From positions 248,001 to 312,000 of the forward strand of contig CAWUIB010000003.1 of the NCBI GenBank assembly GCA_963922335.1: DNA of 64,000 bases, written 5' to 3'. The notes under the pieces were generated by a model. It saw only the letters and a program-made list of their open reading frames with translations, was not told the DNA's origin and searched no databases. Made by a program: the position numbers and the translations under genes. Numbering within the stretch: the first letter of the stretch is position 1; each line of letters opens with the position of its first letter. Below, piece after piece: positions 1 to 8,591 of this stretch. The DNA comes from CALBPI01 sp963922335 (GTDB taxonomy: Bacteria; Pseudomonadota; Gammaproteobacteria; Steroidobacterales; Woeseiaceae).

Positions 1-535
1 ATTTGACGGTCTGATCGAGCGAAATAACCCCCACCCGATCCGGGGGCGGCTCACGAGCGGTGCGCGCGCGGAAGGTTGGGCGGTGTATCTCGAGGAAGGC
101 ATGCTGCAAGCCGGACTGGACATGTCACCGCGTACGCGTGAGCTGATTTTTATCTTCGGGATTTTCCGTGCGGCTCGTGTACCAGCCGATGTGTGGCTGC
201 AGACCAATCAGATGACGGTCGCGGAAGCGGTGTCCTGGTGGCAGGAGCGAGTGCCGTATCTCGACGAGGATGTTGCACGCGTCGATGCTGAGATCTACCT
301 GCGCCGGCCACCTGGATATGGGCTGGGGTACACGATTGGGATGCTGCAGATGCAACGCCTGCTCGGAGATCGTAAGCGCCAGCTGAAGGGAGAGTTTAAT
401 CTTCGGGAATTCCACGACGCTTTCATGGCGGCAGGGCGACTGCCACTGTCGTTGATTCGTTGGGAGATGACAGGGCTCAATGATGAGATCGTCGATCTTT
501 GGCAGCGCGAGCGTTTGTCGGACTTGCCTCGATAA
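1..535 (+). CDS. DUF885 family protein, C-terminal part (cut by window edge)
   Basis: The frame is open from the first bases of the window and ends at TAA 533-535, so only the last ~177 residues are present. The stretch EGWAVYLEEGM followed by a long helical tail is typical of the C-terminal half of DUF885 proteins, which resemble zinc carboxypeptidases and usually carry an HExxH-type motif just upstream, here outside the window. Many members are exported, but the signal peptide cannot be checked. The GTG at 83 is internal to the frame and should not be used as the start. The substrate is unknown. Confidence 0.75.
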   Translation, partial: FDGLIERNNPHPIRGRLTSGARAEGWAVYLEEGMLQAGLDMSPRTRELIFIFGIFRAARVPADVWLQTNQMTVAEAVSWWQERVPYLDEDVARVDAEIYLRRPPGYGLGYTIGMLQMQRLLGDRKRQLKGEFNLREFHDAFMAAGRLPLSLIRWEMTGLNDEIVDLWQRERLSDLPR

Positions 536-550
536 TCGACGAATCGAGTT

Positions 551-1507
551 TTAGAACATCTTGTGTTCGCGAGCCTCGTGGCCGGCGATACCCTCTGAAA
601 TCAACTGGGCGTAGTGTTCGCGCAAGGTGCGCGTGCCGCTGACCGGCGTGGCTTCCGCGTCGTAGTGTTGCTGCGTTTCGTTCCAGAGCAGCATTGACTC
701 TGTCGCGTAGTAGTGACCGATGCGCGCGAACTCTGCCTTTGCCGCAATCGCGGGTATCAGTTTGCCGAGCGGAGTCAGCAGCGCCGCAATACCCGATAGC
801 AGTTTAGGTGACACGGATCGAAATCTTGGCGGTTTTCCGGCCTGCTCGAAGAGGAGCATTCCCTGATCGCGGGCTGTGAGCGCAGGCCCCGGCCCACCAA
901 TGGGCAGGACCTGATTCAGGCGCTCCGGGCTTTCGACACAGTCGATCAGGTAGTCGGCGAGGTCGCGCTCCGCGATGGGCTTGCAGGCGGTGAGGGTGCC
1001 GTCACCAAACAGGAGAAAAGGCTTGCCTGCCTGAACTCGTTGCAGCTGGCCCGACAGTGATTTGAAGAACGCTGTCGGTCGTACTATTGAGAAAGGGACG
1101 CCGGATCGTTCCAGAGCTTGCTCGAAAGCCAGCTTTGCATGTTGGAACGCGAGCTTGGGTTTTTGTACGCAGATTGCCGAAAGCAGGACGAATTGTTGCA
1201 CGGAGTGTTTAGGACACAACGAGAGCAGGTTCTGATTGGCATCGTGATCGACGCGCCACGCATCGTCGGGTGCACCCGTTCTCGATGCCAGGCAAGAAAT
1301 TACAAAATCGAAATGCTGGCCGTCCAGGTCTGCTGCAAGTCGTGATGCATCAATCACATCGGTTGCGATCTGCCGGCAGTGGGTGAGTGCCGGGTCCGGC
1401 GTGCGCACGAGCGCTGTGACGTCGAACCCACGTTCGATCAAGCGAGTAGCGACGACCCGACCGATGTATCCGGTAGCGCCCGCAAGCAGAATCCTGCGTG
1501 CGTTCAC
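551..1507 (-). CDS. NAD(P)-binding reductase resembling divinyl chlorophyllide a 8-vinyl-reductase (BciA/DVR-like)
   Basis: A 318-residue protein from GTG 1507, chosen because the Rossmann motif GATGYIG follows within 15 residues and an AAGGG-type ribosome site lies upstream. An open extension to 1621 exists but looks like leader sequence. The N-terminus is an NmrA/atypical SDR fold. The central stretches RPTAFFKSLSGQ, GKPFLLFGDG and LTACKPIAERDLADYL, and the C-terminal DHAVF-like ending, recall the BciA/DVR enzymes that reduce the 8-vinyl group of chlorophyll precursors. No other pigment gene is near, so the true substrate in this organism is uncertain. It is transcribed divergently from the tsaC-like gene at 1623. 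Confidence 0.72.
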   Translation of the reverse strand: MNARRILLAGATGYIGRVVATRLIERGFDVTALVRTPDPALTHCRQIATDVIDASRLAADLDGQHFDFVISCLASRTGAPDDAWRVDHDANQNLLSLCPKHSVQQFVLLSAICVQKPKLAFQHAKLAFEQALERSGVPFSIVRPTAFFKSLSGQLQRVQAGKPFLLFGDGTLTACKPIAERDLADYLIDCVESPERLNQVLPIGGPGPALTARDQGMLLFEQAGKPPRFRSVSPKLLSGIAALLTPLGKLIPAIAAKAEFARIGHYYATESMLLWNETQQHYDAEATPVSGTRTLREHYAQLISEGIAGHEAREHKMF

Positions 1508-1622
1508 CCCGCTGCCCTTGCTGTCGCACGTTGTCCCACGTGAGCATGGTGACATGGTCGTATGTCGCCCGACAATTCGCATCTTGAGCTGAATAATCGG
1601 GCGCCGGATAATCTCGGGCATC

Positions 1623-2600
1623 GTGCTTAATCATCCTGACATTCTTACGGCTGAAGCGGGTCTTGAGCGTGCTGTAGCAGCGCTACGTGCCGGACAGCTC
1701 GTGGGGATGCCGACAGAGACGGTGTATGGCCTTGCCGCGGACGCAACCAATCCGGCTGCAGTCGCGAAGGTCTTCGCGGCTAAAGGACGACCGAGTTTCA
1801 ATCCGCTCATCGCCCACTGTGGGTCGATCGAACTAGCGATGTCCGAAGGTGTGTTCGATGAGCGCGCGCGTCGCCTGGCCGCAGCATTCTGGCCTGGGCC
1901 GCTGACGCTGATCGTGCCAGTAGCTGGGCAGGGTTCGGTATGCGAGCTGGCGCGTGCAGGACTTGAGACCATCGGTTTGAGAATCCCGTGCCACCCTGTC
2001 GCGCTCGAGATGCTGTCTGCAGTAGGTAAGCCTTTGGCGGCACCGTCGGCCAATCCTTCCGGAAAACTCAGTCCAACCACATCCTGCGATGTGTCAAACG
2101 CCTTCGGATCCGAGGTTAGTCTGGTGTTGGAGGGTGGTGCTTGTGAGGCGGGTATCGAATCGACGATCGTCGCTGTGCTTCCCGACACGCTTCCATCGAT
2201 ATTGCGACCAGGAGTCATCGATAGAAAGTCGATCTCTGACGTTGTTGGTGAGCTTCAATCCAATCAATCCGCGAAAGCGGTGATCGCACCGGGTCAGTTG
2301 TCGTCGCATTACGCGCCGGGCGCCGAAGTGCGCCTGAACGCCAGTTATACGGGACCTGGAGAGGTATTGCTTGGATTTGGGCCGCACGCACCTGCTGGTG
2401 TTGCGAATCTATCGGATAAAGGCGACACGGTTGAGGCTGCGGCTAACCTTTACCGAATGCTGCGCGAGCTGGACACGCCCGACATCACCGCAATCGCCGT
2501 TATGCCGATCCCTGAAGATGGGTTGGGAGAGGCGATCAATGACCGCCTGCGTCGCGCTGCAGCTCCCCGCACTCAGCCGAGCGCTTCGGAAAGGCCTTGA
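1623..2600 (+). CDS. tsaC: L-threonylcarbamoyladenylate synthase, Sua5 type
   Basis: Makes threonylcarbamoyl-AMP from threonine, bicarbonate and ATP in the cytosol, the first step of the universal t6A37 modification of ANN-decoding tRNAs. Residues ~15-200 form the YrdC domain (GMPTETVYGLAADA, KGRPSFNPLI, GLRIPCHP, APSANPSGKLSPT). The rest is the C-terminal Sua5 domain introduced by APGQLSSHYAPGAEV. At 325 residues it is the long Sua5 form rather than the ~190-residue TsaC. The GTG start at 1623 leaves 115 bp to the divergent reductase gene. Its 3' end overlaps the convergent GST gene by 28 bp. Confidence 0.93.
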   Translation: MLNHPDILTAEAGLERAVAALRAGQLVGMPTETVYGLAADATNPAAVAKVFAAKGRPSFNPLIAHCGSIELAMSEGVFDERARRLAAAFWPGPLTLIVPVAGQGSVCELARAGLETIGLRIPCHPVALEMLSAVGKPLAAPSANPSGKLSPTTSCDVSNAFGSEVSLVLEGGACEAGIESTIVAVLPDTLPSILRPGVIDRKSISDVVGELQSNQSAKAVIAPGQLSSHYAPGAEVRLNASYTGPGEVLLGFGPHAPAGVANLSDKGDTVEAAANLYRMLRELDTPDITAIAVMPIPEDGLGEAINDRLRRAAAPRTQPSASERP

Positions 2601-3595
2601 TCCTTTAACCAGCTGCCAAAACCCTCTCGCTCCGTCTCGTCGAGTACGCTTCTAATCTGCTCGACGATCATCGATCGTGATTGTTCGATGTAAGGACGCG
2701 CGAGGTAACTGACATCTTCGCCATACATTGGAATGACGAACGCCTTTTCGCCGTTTGCGAGGACAGTTCGATTCGCGCTCGCGAAGGGCGCCCAGGTGGT
2801 CTGCATTTCAGCCAGTACGAAACGGGCAAACGCAGTTGATTCCGGGAATGGTGCAAGGTCGCCGGTTCCATCCCATCGGTCAGCGGTGATTTCACTCCAG
2901 CGGACGACCTCGGGGTAGCGATCCCGCAACATCCGATTGGGCGCAGGGTCGAACAGGAAGTGCGCACGCAGTCCAGCCAATACGATGCAGTCTACGGCTG
3001 TTGGGCGATCACCGAGCAAAAAGGATGTCTGCGCTAACTGAGCGGTGGCTGCGTCCATGATGCGGTAGTACTCGGACTCGGCCGCTTGCTTCTGAACATC
3101 GGACGACACGCCGGTAGCACGACAGACCTTGCCGCCCCAGGTCACCAGTTGTTCAGCTATCTCGGGATCGCCGTGTGCAGCATCCATAGAGAGCAACTCA
3201 TGGTTCTCGGGGTAATTCCAACGCCAATGCACCGTGGTTCTGGCAATCCACTCATCGAAGAACTCCTCGACGATCTGGGTCAACAGCCCGAGCGGACCTT
3301 CGGGAAACATCCGACGTTCCGGAAACCGCGCATCCAGCATGTGCAGAAGCGGTGTCGTATCGGCGATCATCCAGTTCTCAGGGGTATGCAACACCGGCAC
3401 CTGGTGAGTCCCGGAGCGCAAGCGGATTTCGTCAGCGTTCTCGGTTGTCTTGTTCTGGTACTCCCAGTCCGCACCGTAGAAGTGCAACGCCGCTATGAGT
3501 TTGCGCGTGAAGTAGCTTCGTTGCCATCCGTACACGACGTATCTCGCGGGCCGGCCAATCTTGGGTTGCAGGTCTGACTGACTCGGCGTGAACAT
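2573..3595 (-). CDS. Glutathione S-transferase family protein
   Basis: A 340-residue cytosolic protein. The N-terminal thioredoxin-like domain (residues ~18-95) contains YGWQRSYFTRKLIAALHFYGA and the glutathione-site-like stretch QVPVLHT followed by ADTTPLLHMLD. A long all-alpha C-terminal domain contains FLLGDRPTAVDC, the usual N-capping region of GSTs. It is longer than classical GSTs (~210 residues), with an extra ~90-residue C-terminal extension. The 3' end overlaps the convergent tsaC-like gene. Substrate unknown. Confidence 0.85.
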   Translation of the reverse strand: MFTPSQSDLQPKIGRPARYVVYGWQRSYFTRKLIAALHFYGADWEYQNKTTENADEIRLRSGTHQVPVLHTPENWMIADTTPLLHMLDARFPERRMFPEGPLGLLTQIVEEFFDEWIARTTVHWRWNYPENHELLSMDAAHGDPEIAEQLVTWGGKVCRATGVSSDVQKQAAESEYYRIMDAATAQLAQTSFLLGDRPTAVDCIVLAGLRAHFLFDPAPNRMLRDRYPEVVRWSEITADRWDGTGDLAPFPESTAFARFVLAEMQTTWAPFASANRTVLANGEKAFVIPMYGEDVSYLARPYIEQSRSMIVEQIRSVLDETEREGFGSWLKDQGLSEALG

Positions 3596-3654
3596 GTCGC
3601 GACTCCAGATACGTGGAGCCGTAGGTTAGCTAGCCTATTCGCCGCACGCCAGCG

Positions 3655-4479
3655 CTATCTTGGCAGGAAAATAGTGAATGTCGTGCCCTCACCCGGGGTC
3701 GACTTTACGTCGATGCTGCCGCCGTGACGCTTCACAACAATGTTGTAGGCAATCGACAAGCCTTGCCCAGTGCCCTTTCCGACATCCTTGGTCGTGAAGA
3801 ACGGCTGGAAAATCCGTTCGATAACTTCTTCGGGCATGCCACTGCCCGTGTCAGATATCCGCACCTCGATGCTTTCATCATGCCTTGCAGTTTCAACCAT
3901 GATGCGACCGAGTGGATCGTCGGGCTCTCTCGTGGCTTCAATCGCGTGCCCTGCATTGATGATGATGTTGAGGAACACCTGGTTGAGTTCGCCCAGGTAA
4001 CAGGGGATCTCCGGTAGCTCTGGGTCGAGCTTTAGCTCCGTCTCCGCAACGTACTTAATCTCGTTGGCTGCGACGACGAGTGTGTTCTCAATGGCGCTGT
4101 TGACGTTGGCTTCCCGTTTGTCCTCTTCTCCTGGATGTGAGAATTGCTTGAGTGAAGACACGATTTTTCGGACTCGCTCGATTCCCCGAAGCGCATGGTT
4201 GATCGCAACCGGTATTTCTTCGGCGACGTAGTCGAAATCCAGCTCGTCGATCCGCTTCATGAATTCCTCAGCCGCGGGGCTTGACCCCGCCTGTTCTGCG
4301 ACTCCCTTTGCGAGGCCTACGAGTGTGATGAGTTCGGGACAGACTTCGCGCAAGAACAGCGTGTTGTCATTGACATACTGAGTTGGCGTGTTGATTTCGT
4401 GCGCTATCCCTGAGGCCAGTTGCCCTATGGCCTCGAGCCGATTCGCTGTCGTTTTAACGTCGTCCTGATCTGCTGACAT
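3655..4479 (-). CDS. Soluble sensor histidine kinase
   Basis: A 274-residue kinase with no transmembrane or sensory domain: it begins almost directly at the dimerisation/phosphoacceptor helix (LASGIAHEINTPTQ, His27). The HATPase_c domain follows, with N box NIIINAGHAIE, G1 DTGSGMPEE, F box FFTTKDVGKGTGQGLSIAY and G2 GGSIDVKS. It must therefore receive its signal from a partner protein. It is divergent from the receiver-HDOD gene, with 150 bp between starts, so those two receivers are the obvious partners. This pairing is inferred from position only. Confidence 0.88.
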   Translation of the reverse strand: MSADQDDVKTTANRLEAIGQLASGIAHEINTPTQYVNDNTLFLREVCPELITLVGLAKGVAEQAGSSPAAEEFMKRIDELDFDYVAEEIPVAINHALRGIERVRKIVSSLKQFSHPGEEDKREANVNSAIENTLVVAANEIKYVAETELKLDPELPEIPCYLGELNQVFLNIIINAGHAIEATREPDDPLGRIMVETARHDESIEVRISDTGSGMPEEVIERIFQPFFTTKDVGKGTGQGLSIAYNIVVKRHGGSIDVKSTPGEGTTFTIFLPR

Positions 4480-4629
4480 AACGTCCCCTTCGGTGATGCT
4501 GTCACCTCGTCAGGGTATCGACACGCTGGTCTCGAGCTTTAGCTACTACCGAGCTAAAGAGAATTTCTTAGACGCCGATAAGACAAGCGATAGCAACAAC
4601 AGGCCTTATCGCCAAAGTGGGACGACTCG

Positions 4630-5832
4630 ATGACGCCAAGAGTATTGTTTGTGGACGACGATCCACTGATCCTTCAAGGTTTTCGCCGTGCGCTGCATCA
4701 TCGGCGCAGGGAATGGAAACTCCACTTCGCTGAGCGCGCTGAGCAAGCGCTTGAGCAATTGAATCGCGAAACACCGGATATTGTGATTTCTGACATGCGT
4801 ATGCCGGGTCGTGATGGCGCGTCCCTGCTGCAGGAAGTGCAGGCTAAGCACCCGGGAGTTGTGCGAATTGTTCTGTCTGGCGATGCGAGGATCGACGCCA
4901 TCAAACGTGCCGTGGCGCCGTCACACCAGTACCTCTCGAAACCTTGTGCAAGTGGAGTGCTCGAAAGTGCGATAGAGCGATCGCTCACGGTTCGCGACCT
5001 TGTGACGGATCAGGAGTTGGCTACTCTTGTGTCTTCACTCGCTAACGTGCCTTCACTGCCAAAGGCCTACAAGATGATTCAGGACGAGCTGGCGAAGCCG
5101 GATACCGATATCAAGCGGGTCGGCGAGATCATCGAGTCAGATGCCGGAATGACCGCAGGTATTCTGAAGATCACTAATTCTGCCTATTTCGGTTTGCCAA
5201 GAGTCGTATCTGATATCTCCCAAGCGGTGTCTTATCTGGGCTTGGATACGATCTCCTCTTTAGTCCTGTCTCATGGGGTGTTTTCAAGTTTTGAGGACAA
5301 ACCAGCATTGGCAGCCGCGTTGACCGAGTTGCAACACCAGACTGATCAGGCCGTTACATACGCGCGCTCGTTGAACACTGTTTTAAAGATAGACAAGTCT
5401 GTTGCCGACGATGTGTTGCTTGCGGTCATGATGGGAAATCTTGGTTCGATCATTTCCGCCGCGCGTTCTCCCTATACGTTTACCACCACGCAAACACCGG
5501 ACACCATCGCCGAAGTTCTTGAACTGGAGGAAAAGGTGGTGGGCTGTCATTTCGATAGGCTGGGCGCCTATCTGCTCGGGCTGTGGTCACTACCGTATCC
5601 AGTTGTTGAAGCGGTGGCTTTCAGGAAAACACCGTCGGCTGGCACTTTGCACGATGCCAAGGTGTTGACCGTTGCCCATCTCGCGTTCGCTTTTGCTCTG
5701 GGCACTGATTCAAGGACAGTGGCCGCTGCCGAACAGTGGGTTGACAGCGAATACATGGCCGAAGCGCTGCCAGATGTCGAATGGCAGGCACTGTGGCAAG
5801 CGTGTGTGGAGGATATGGAGCTTGCATCATGA
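4630..5832 (+). CDS. Receiver-HDOD response regulator
   Basis: A 400-residue protein with an N-terminal receiver domain (VLFVDDDPL; acidic pocket D9-D11, phosphoacceptor D55 in ISDMRMPG, S83, K104 in LSKPC). A HDOD domain covers roughly residues 125-330 (LANVPSLPKAYKMIQ, ITNSAYFGLPR, AVSYLGL). HDOD domains are HD-like modules lacking the full metal-binding set and commonly act as regulatory scaffolds. The stop overlaps the next start as ATGA (5829-5832), so the two regulators are co-translated. Divergent from the soluble histidine kinase, its probable phosphodonor. Confidence 0.88.
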   Translation: MTPRVLFVDDDPLILQGFRRALHHRRREWKLHFAERAEQALEQLNRETPDIVISDMRMPGRDGASLLQEVQAKHPGVVRIVLSGDARIDAIKRAVAPSHQYLSKPCASGVLESAIERSLTVRDLVTDQELATLVSSLANVPSLPKAYKMIQDELAKPDTDIKRVGEIIESDAGMTAGILKITNSAYFGLPRVVSDISQAVSYLGLDTISSLVLSHGVFSSFEDKPALAAALTELQHQTDQAVTYARSLNTVLKIDKSVADDVLLAVMMGNLGSIISAARSPYTFTTTQTPDTIAEVLELEEKVVGCHFDRLGAYLLGLWSLPYPVVEAVAFRKTPSAGTLHDAKVLTVAHLAFAFALGTDSRTVAAAEQWVDSEYMAEALPDVEWQALWQACVEDMELAS

Positions 5833-6974
5833 AGCCGAGGATCTTGCTGGTCGATGACGAACCGCTGGTACTGGACGGTTTGCGTCGTCATTTGCGTTCC
5901 GGATTCGACATCACGGTGGCTGATGGTGGGGAGGCTGGTCTGAGTGCAATCCGCGAGAGTGAACCCTTTGCTGTGATTGTCTCCGACATGAGGATGCCAA
6001 AAATGAGCGGAGCCCAGTTCTTGGAGGCGGCCAAGCAGCTATCACCGGACTCGGCGCGCATGATTCTTAGCGGGCATTCGGACCTCGAAGCGGCGATCGA
6101 TGCTGTGAACGAGGGTCAAATTCTCAGGTTTTTGACAAAGCCCTGTGATCCAGTGCCGCTGCGCGAAGCCCTCAACGAGGGCGTTCGCCAATTCAATCTC
6201 ATCCATGTCGAACGCAAACTCCTCGAGGAGACCTTACAGGGAGCGGTCTCTGCGATGGCGCAGTTATCTGGTCTTGGCAGCAACACTGCAGCGGCGCGTT
6301 CTGAGCGAATCCAGAAAATCGCATCGCAGATTCTCGATCAACTGGAGCTGCGAGATTCGTGGGAGTTGCGCTTGGCGATCACGGTTTCGCAGATTGGCTG
6401 CATTTCGGTGCCGGACACAATCCTGCAGCGGTTTGAGTCCGGTGAGCGACTGTCTGACGACGAGTATCGTCTGTTCCTGACGCACCCTGAGTTGGCGTCA
6501 CAACTTCTGAACAATATCCCGCGTCTCGACCGCGTCGCAAGAATCGTGGCTTATACGCGTGGCATCGAGAGTTTCGAACCACCCCTCGCGTTTGATGAGC
6601 AGATTGGCCGCCAAGTGATAAGAGTGGCGATCGCGATCGATAAGCTAATACGGCGAGGGGATTCGATGGAAGCGGCCGCAGCCAAGGCAGTTGCGTCGGC
6701 AGACTGCATGGATGTTTCCGTCAAACAGGCGGTTTCGGCGCTCGCCAACAGTCGAGAGTCTTGGGTACAGGCTCAACTCTGGGTTAAGGACCTCAGGCCT
6801 GGAATGGTTCTGGATCAGGAGGTTTTAACTCAAGGCGGATTGCTGTTGCTGGCCAAAGGCACGGAGCTGAAGGAAGCGCATATCGCAAGGCTCGTGACGG
6901 TTCATGCGGACATCGGTGCCGACGATAGAATTTCGGTGCTTGAGCGTAAATTGGCTCAGAGTGCAGTTGCGTGA
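5829..6974 (+). CDS. Receiver protein with degenerate HD-type output domain
   Basis: A 381-residue protein. ATG 5829 overlaps the upstream stop (ATGA), and the receiver motif ILLVDDEPLVLDG starts at residue 5. Phosphoacceptor D53 (VSDMRMP), S81 and K104 (LTKPC) are intact. The region ~130-320 is laid out like an HD-GYP/RpfG-type output (SQIGCISVPDTILQRF, LTHPELASQLLNNI), but the expected HD and GYP motifs are replaced, so c-di-GMP hydrolysis is unlikely. The C-terminal portion (LRPGMVLDQEVLTQGG, LLLAKGTELKEAHI) matches the tail often found on HD-GYP regulators. Likely a signalling scaffold. Confidence 0.82.
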   Translation: MKPRILLVDDEPLVLDGLRRHLRSGFDITVADGGEAGLSAIRESEPFAVIVSDMRMPKMSGAQFLEAAKQLSPDSARMILSGHSDLEAAIDAVNEGQILRFLTKPCDPVPLREALNEGVRQFNLIHVERKLLEETLQGAVSAMAQLSGLGSNTAAARSERIQKIASQILDQLELRDSWELRLAITVSQIGCISVPDTILQRFESGERLSDDEYRLFLTHPELASQLLNNIPRLDRVARIVAYTRGIESFEPPLAFDEQIGRQVIRVAIAIDKLIRRGDSMEAAAAKAVASADCMDVSVKQAVSALANSRESWVQAQLWVKDLRPGMVLDQEVLTQGGLLLLAKGTELKEAHIARLVTVHADIGADDRISVLERKLAQSAVA

Positions 6975-7009
6975 TCGTCGATAACGCCGCGGGCGACTAG
7001 GGAGTATCT

Positions 7010-7441
7010 ATGTTTTTGCAGGTGGCCTACGTGAGTCGTGCGGTCGAGACATTCGATCAGGCAAGGCTGGACCGTCTGTTGCGGCACAGCAGGCGCAACA
7101 ATCGGAAACTCGATCTGACGGGGCTCTTGCTCTATGAGAACGGTTTGTTTTTGCAGGTCCTCGAGGGACCTCCAAACGCATTGTGGAGGCTCTATAAGGT
7201 CATCGAAGCGGACCCTTCCCACACCGAGGTGGAGAAGGTGGCAGAGCGGCCGATCCGTGAGCGTGAGTTCGGTCTGTGGCGGATGGGGCTCGGAATACTC
7301 AACTCCACTGATTCCGATAGCGGCGTTGATGACCGCATTCGTTCCATCCTCAAAGCGAGCGATGCAAAAAGCGCTCTGGCATTGGATCTACTCTACAGAT
7401 TCCGGGAAAGAGAGGCGCAAGCGTCTCTAAAGCTGCCTTAA
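7010..7441 (+). CDS. BLUF-domain blue-light sensor
   Basis: A 143-residue protein consisting mainly of one BLUF domain, which binds FAD and rearranges hydrogen bonding on blue-light absorption. Key residues are present: Tyr7 (VAYVSRA), Asn31 (RRNNRKLDLTGLLLY), Gln49 (FLQVLEG), Trp90 and Met92 (FGLWRMGL). There is no fused output domain, so it is a short BLUF that must act through a partner. It follows the two receiver genes by 35 bp with the same orientation, suggesting co-expression with that signalling block. Confidence 0.92.
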   Translation: MFLQVAYVSRAVETFDQARLDRLLRHSRRNNRKLDLTGLLLYENGLFLQVLEGPPNALWRLYKVIEADPSHTEVEKVAERPIREREFGLWRMGLGILNSTDSDSGVDDRIRSILKASDAKSALALDLLYRFREREAQASLKLP

Positions 7442-7446
7442 CTGCC

Positions 7447-7809
7447 CTAAAACGGAATATCGTCGTTGAAGCTCGGCGGTGGCGCCTCTTCCTGCACGGG
7501 CGGCGGTGCATCCTGCGCGTGTGCCGCATCCGCACGATCGACCCGCCACGCCTTGACGTCGGTGTACCAGCGACCGTTGTACTCACGGCTCTCCAGATCG
7601 AAATGAACCGTCAGTGACTCCCCTTCCGTGATACTGAACTGATCGATCTTGTCTCCCCAGACCATGAAGCAAACCTGTTTGGGATATTCGCCAGGAATCT
7701 CGATGACGTATTCCTGCTTGCGCCAGGGGCCTCGCGCTGAGGTTCCAGACTTTTCTGGCAGGGCGTTGATGATCTTGCCGTTCAGTTCCACGGTGTCGTG
7801 TCCGGTCAT
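7447..7809 (-). CDS. DUF3127 domain protein
   Basis: A 120-residue small protein. ATG 7809 was chosen because the recognisable domain begins at once (DTVELNGKIINALPEKSG). The frame is open upstream to 8151 but reads as non-coding and overlaps the lipoprotein gene on the other strand. The domain has an OB-fold-like pattern (KQEYVIEIPGEYPKQVCFMVWGD). A Pro/Ala-rich tail ends in an acidic FNDDIPF tip, like the tips of single-stranded-DNA-binding proteins. That resemblance suggests, but does not prove, a role near DNA replication or repair. Confidence 0.75.
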   Translation of the reverse strand: MTGHDTVELNGKIINALPEKSGTSARGPWRKQEYVIEIPGEYPKQVCFMVWGDKIDQFSITEGESLTVHFDLESREYNGRWYTDVKAWRVDRADAAHAQDAPPPVQEEAPPPSFNDDIPF

Positions 7810-7899
7810 TAAGAAAGACCGCAAGGATACCGAGCCAACAAAAGCGAGTAAATCTGCGCTACCCTTTAACGCATTCGGACGAGCTTTTGGGGACTGTCG

Positions 7900-8550
7900 A
7901 TGTTGGTTAGTCGAATCAGAGCGTTCATGGCCGTGGGCGTTTTCCTGTCGCTGGTGGCTGGCTGTGTGGCTCCGACTCCGGTCGCTCACGACCCCGGTCT
8001 GTTGCCCGTGAAGACGCGCAATCTGCAGCAAGGCTTTGTGCGCAGTGGCATCGATTTTAGTCATTACGATCAGGTGATTGTTTCTGAGCCGGTGATTGCA
8101 TTTGCCACTCCGGACAAGACGCAAAATCCGTTCAGAGTGACGGCAAAGCAAAGGTCTCAGTTGGTTGGGATGATGCGGAAGTCTTTGCGCTCAGCCTTTT
8201 CCAGTGCGAATAACTTCAAGTTAGTCGAATCGGCGTCATCGACTGCGCTGAGGCTCGATGTTCGGATCGAGTCGATCCGTGTACCTCAGGCGTCTTCCGG
8301 CACGGGTGCGGCAGTAGGGCGTAGCGGTATCTTTACGCCGATCGATGGTAAGGCGCGAGTCGTTCTTGAGCTCAGCGATGCCGAAAGTCGCGAGATTCTC
8401 GCGATGGCTGTGGATGATCAACTGATCAGTGGCACTGCGATCGTTGAGGATGGCGCGTACGTCTCCACGTGGGCAGAAGCTGCGGAGATCTGTGATCGCT
8501 GGGCCAAGGCCGCGCTCGAGGCGACCGATACGCTGCTCGCCAGTGAGTGA
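7900..8550 (+). CDS. DUF3313 family lipoprotein
   Basis: A 216-residue protein with a lipoprotein signal peptide ending in LVAGC, so the mature protein is probably anchored by acylated Cys22. The mature part matches the DUF3313 pattern (DFSHYDQVIVSEPV, LRLDVRIESIRV, RVVLELSDAESREIL), periplasmic lipoproteins of unknown function. It is 41 bp upstream of a second small lipoprotein gene (DUF4136) and probably cotranscribed. Confidence 0.82.
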   Translation: MLVSRIRAFMAVGVFLSLVAGCVAPTPVAHDPGLLPVKTRNLQQGFVRSGIDFSHYDQVIVSEPVIAFATPDKTQNPFRVTAKQRSQLVGMMRKSLRSAFSSANNFKLVESASSTALRLDVRIESIRVPQASSGTGAAVGRSGIFTPIDGKARVVLELSDAESREILAMAVDDQLISGTAIVEDGAYVSTWAEAAEICDRWAKAALEATDTLLASE

Positions 8551-8591
8551 TACCCACAGGCAGATCGAATAATCAGGAGAGGGAGAATCCG

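Noticed and set aside
551..1507. Photosynthesis gene cluster
   Set aside because: Only one pigment-enzyme-like gene is present; neighbours are housekeeping and signalling genes.
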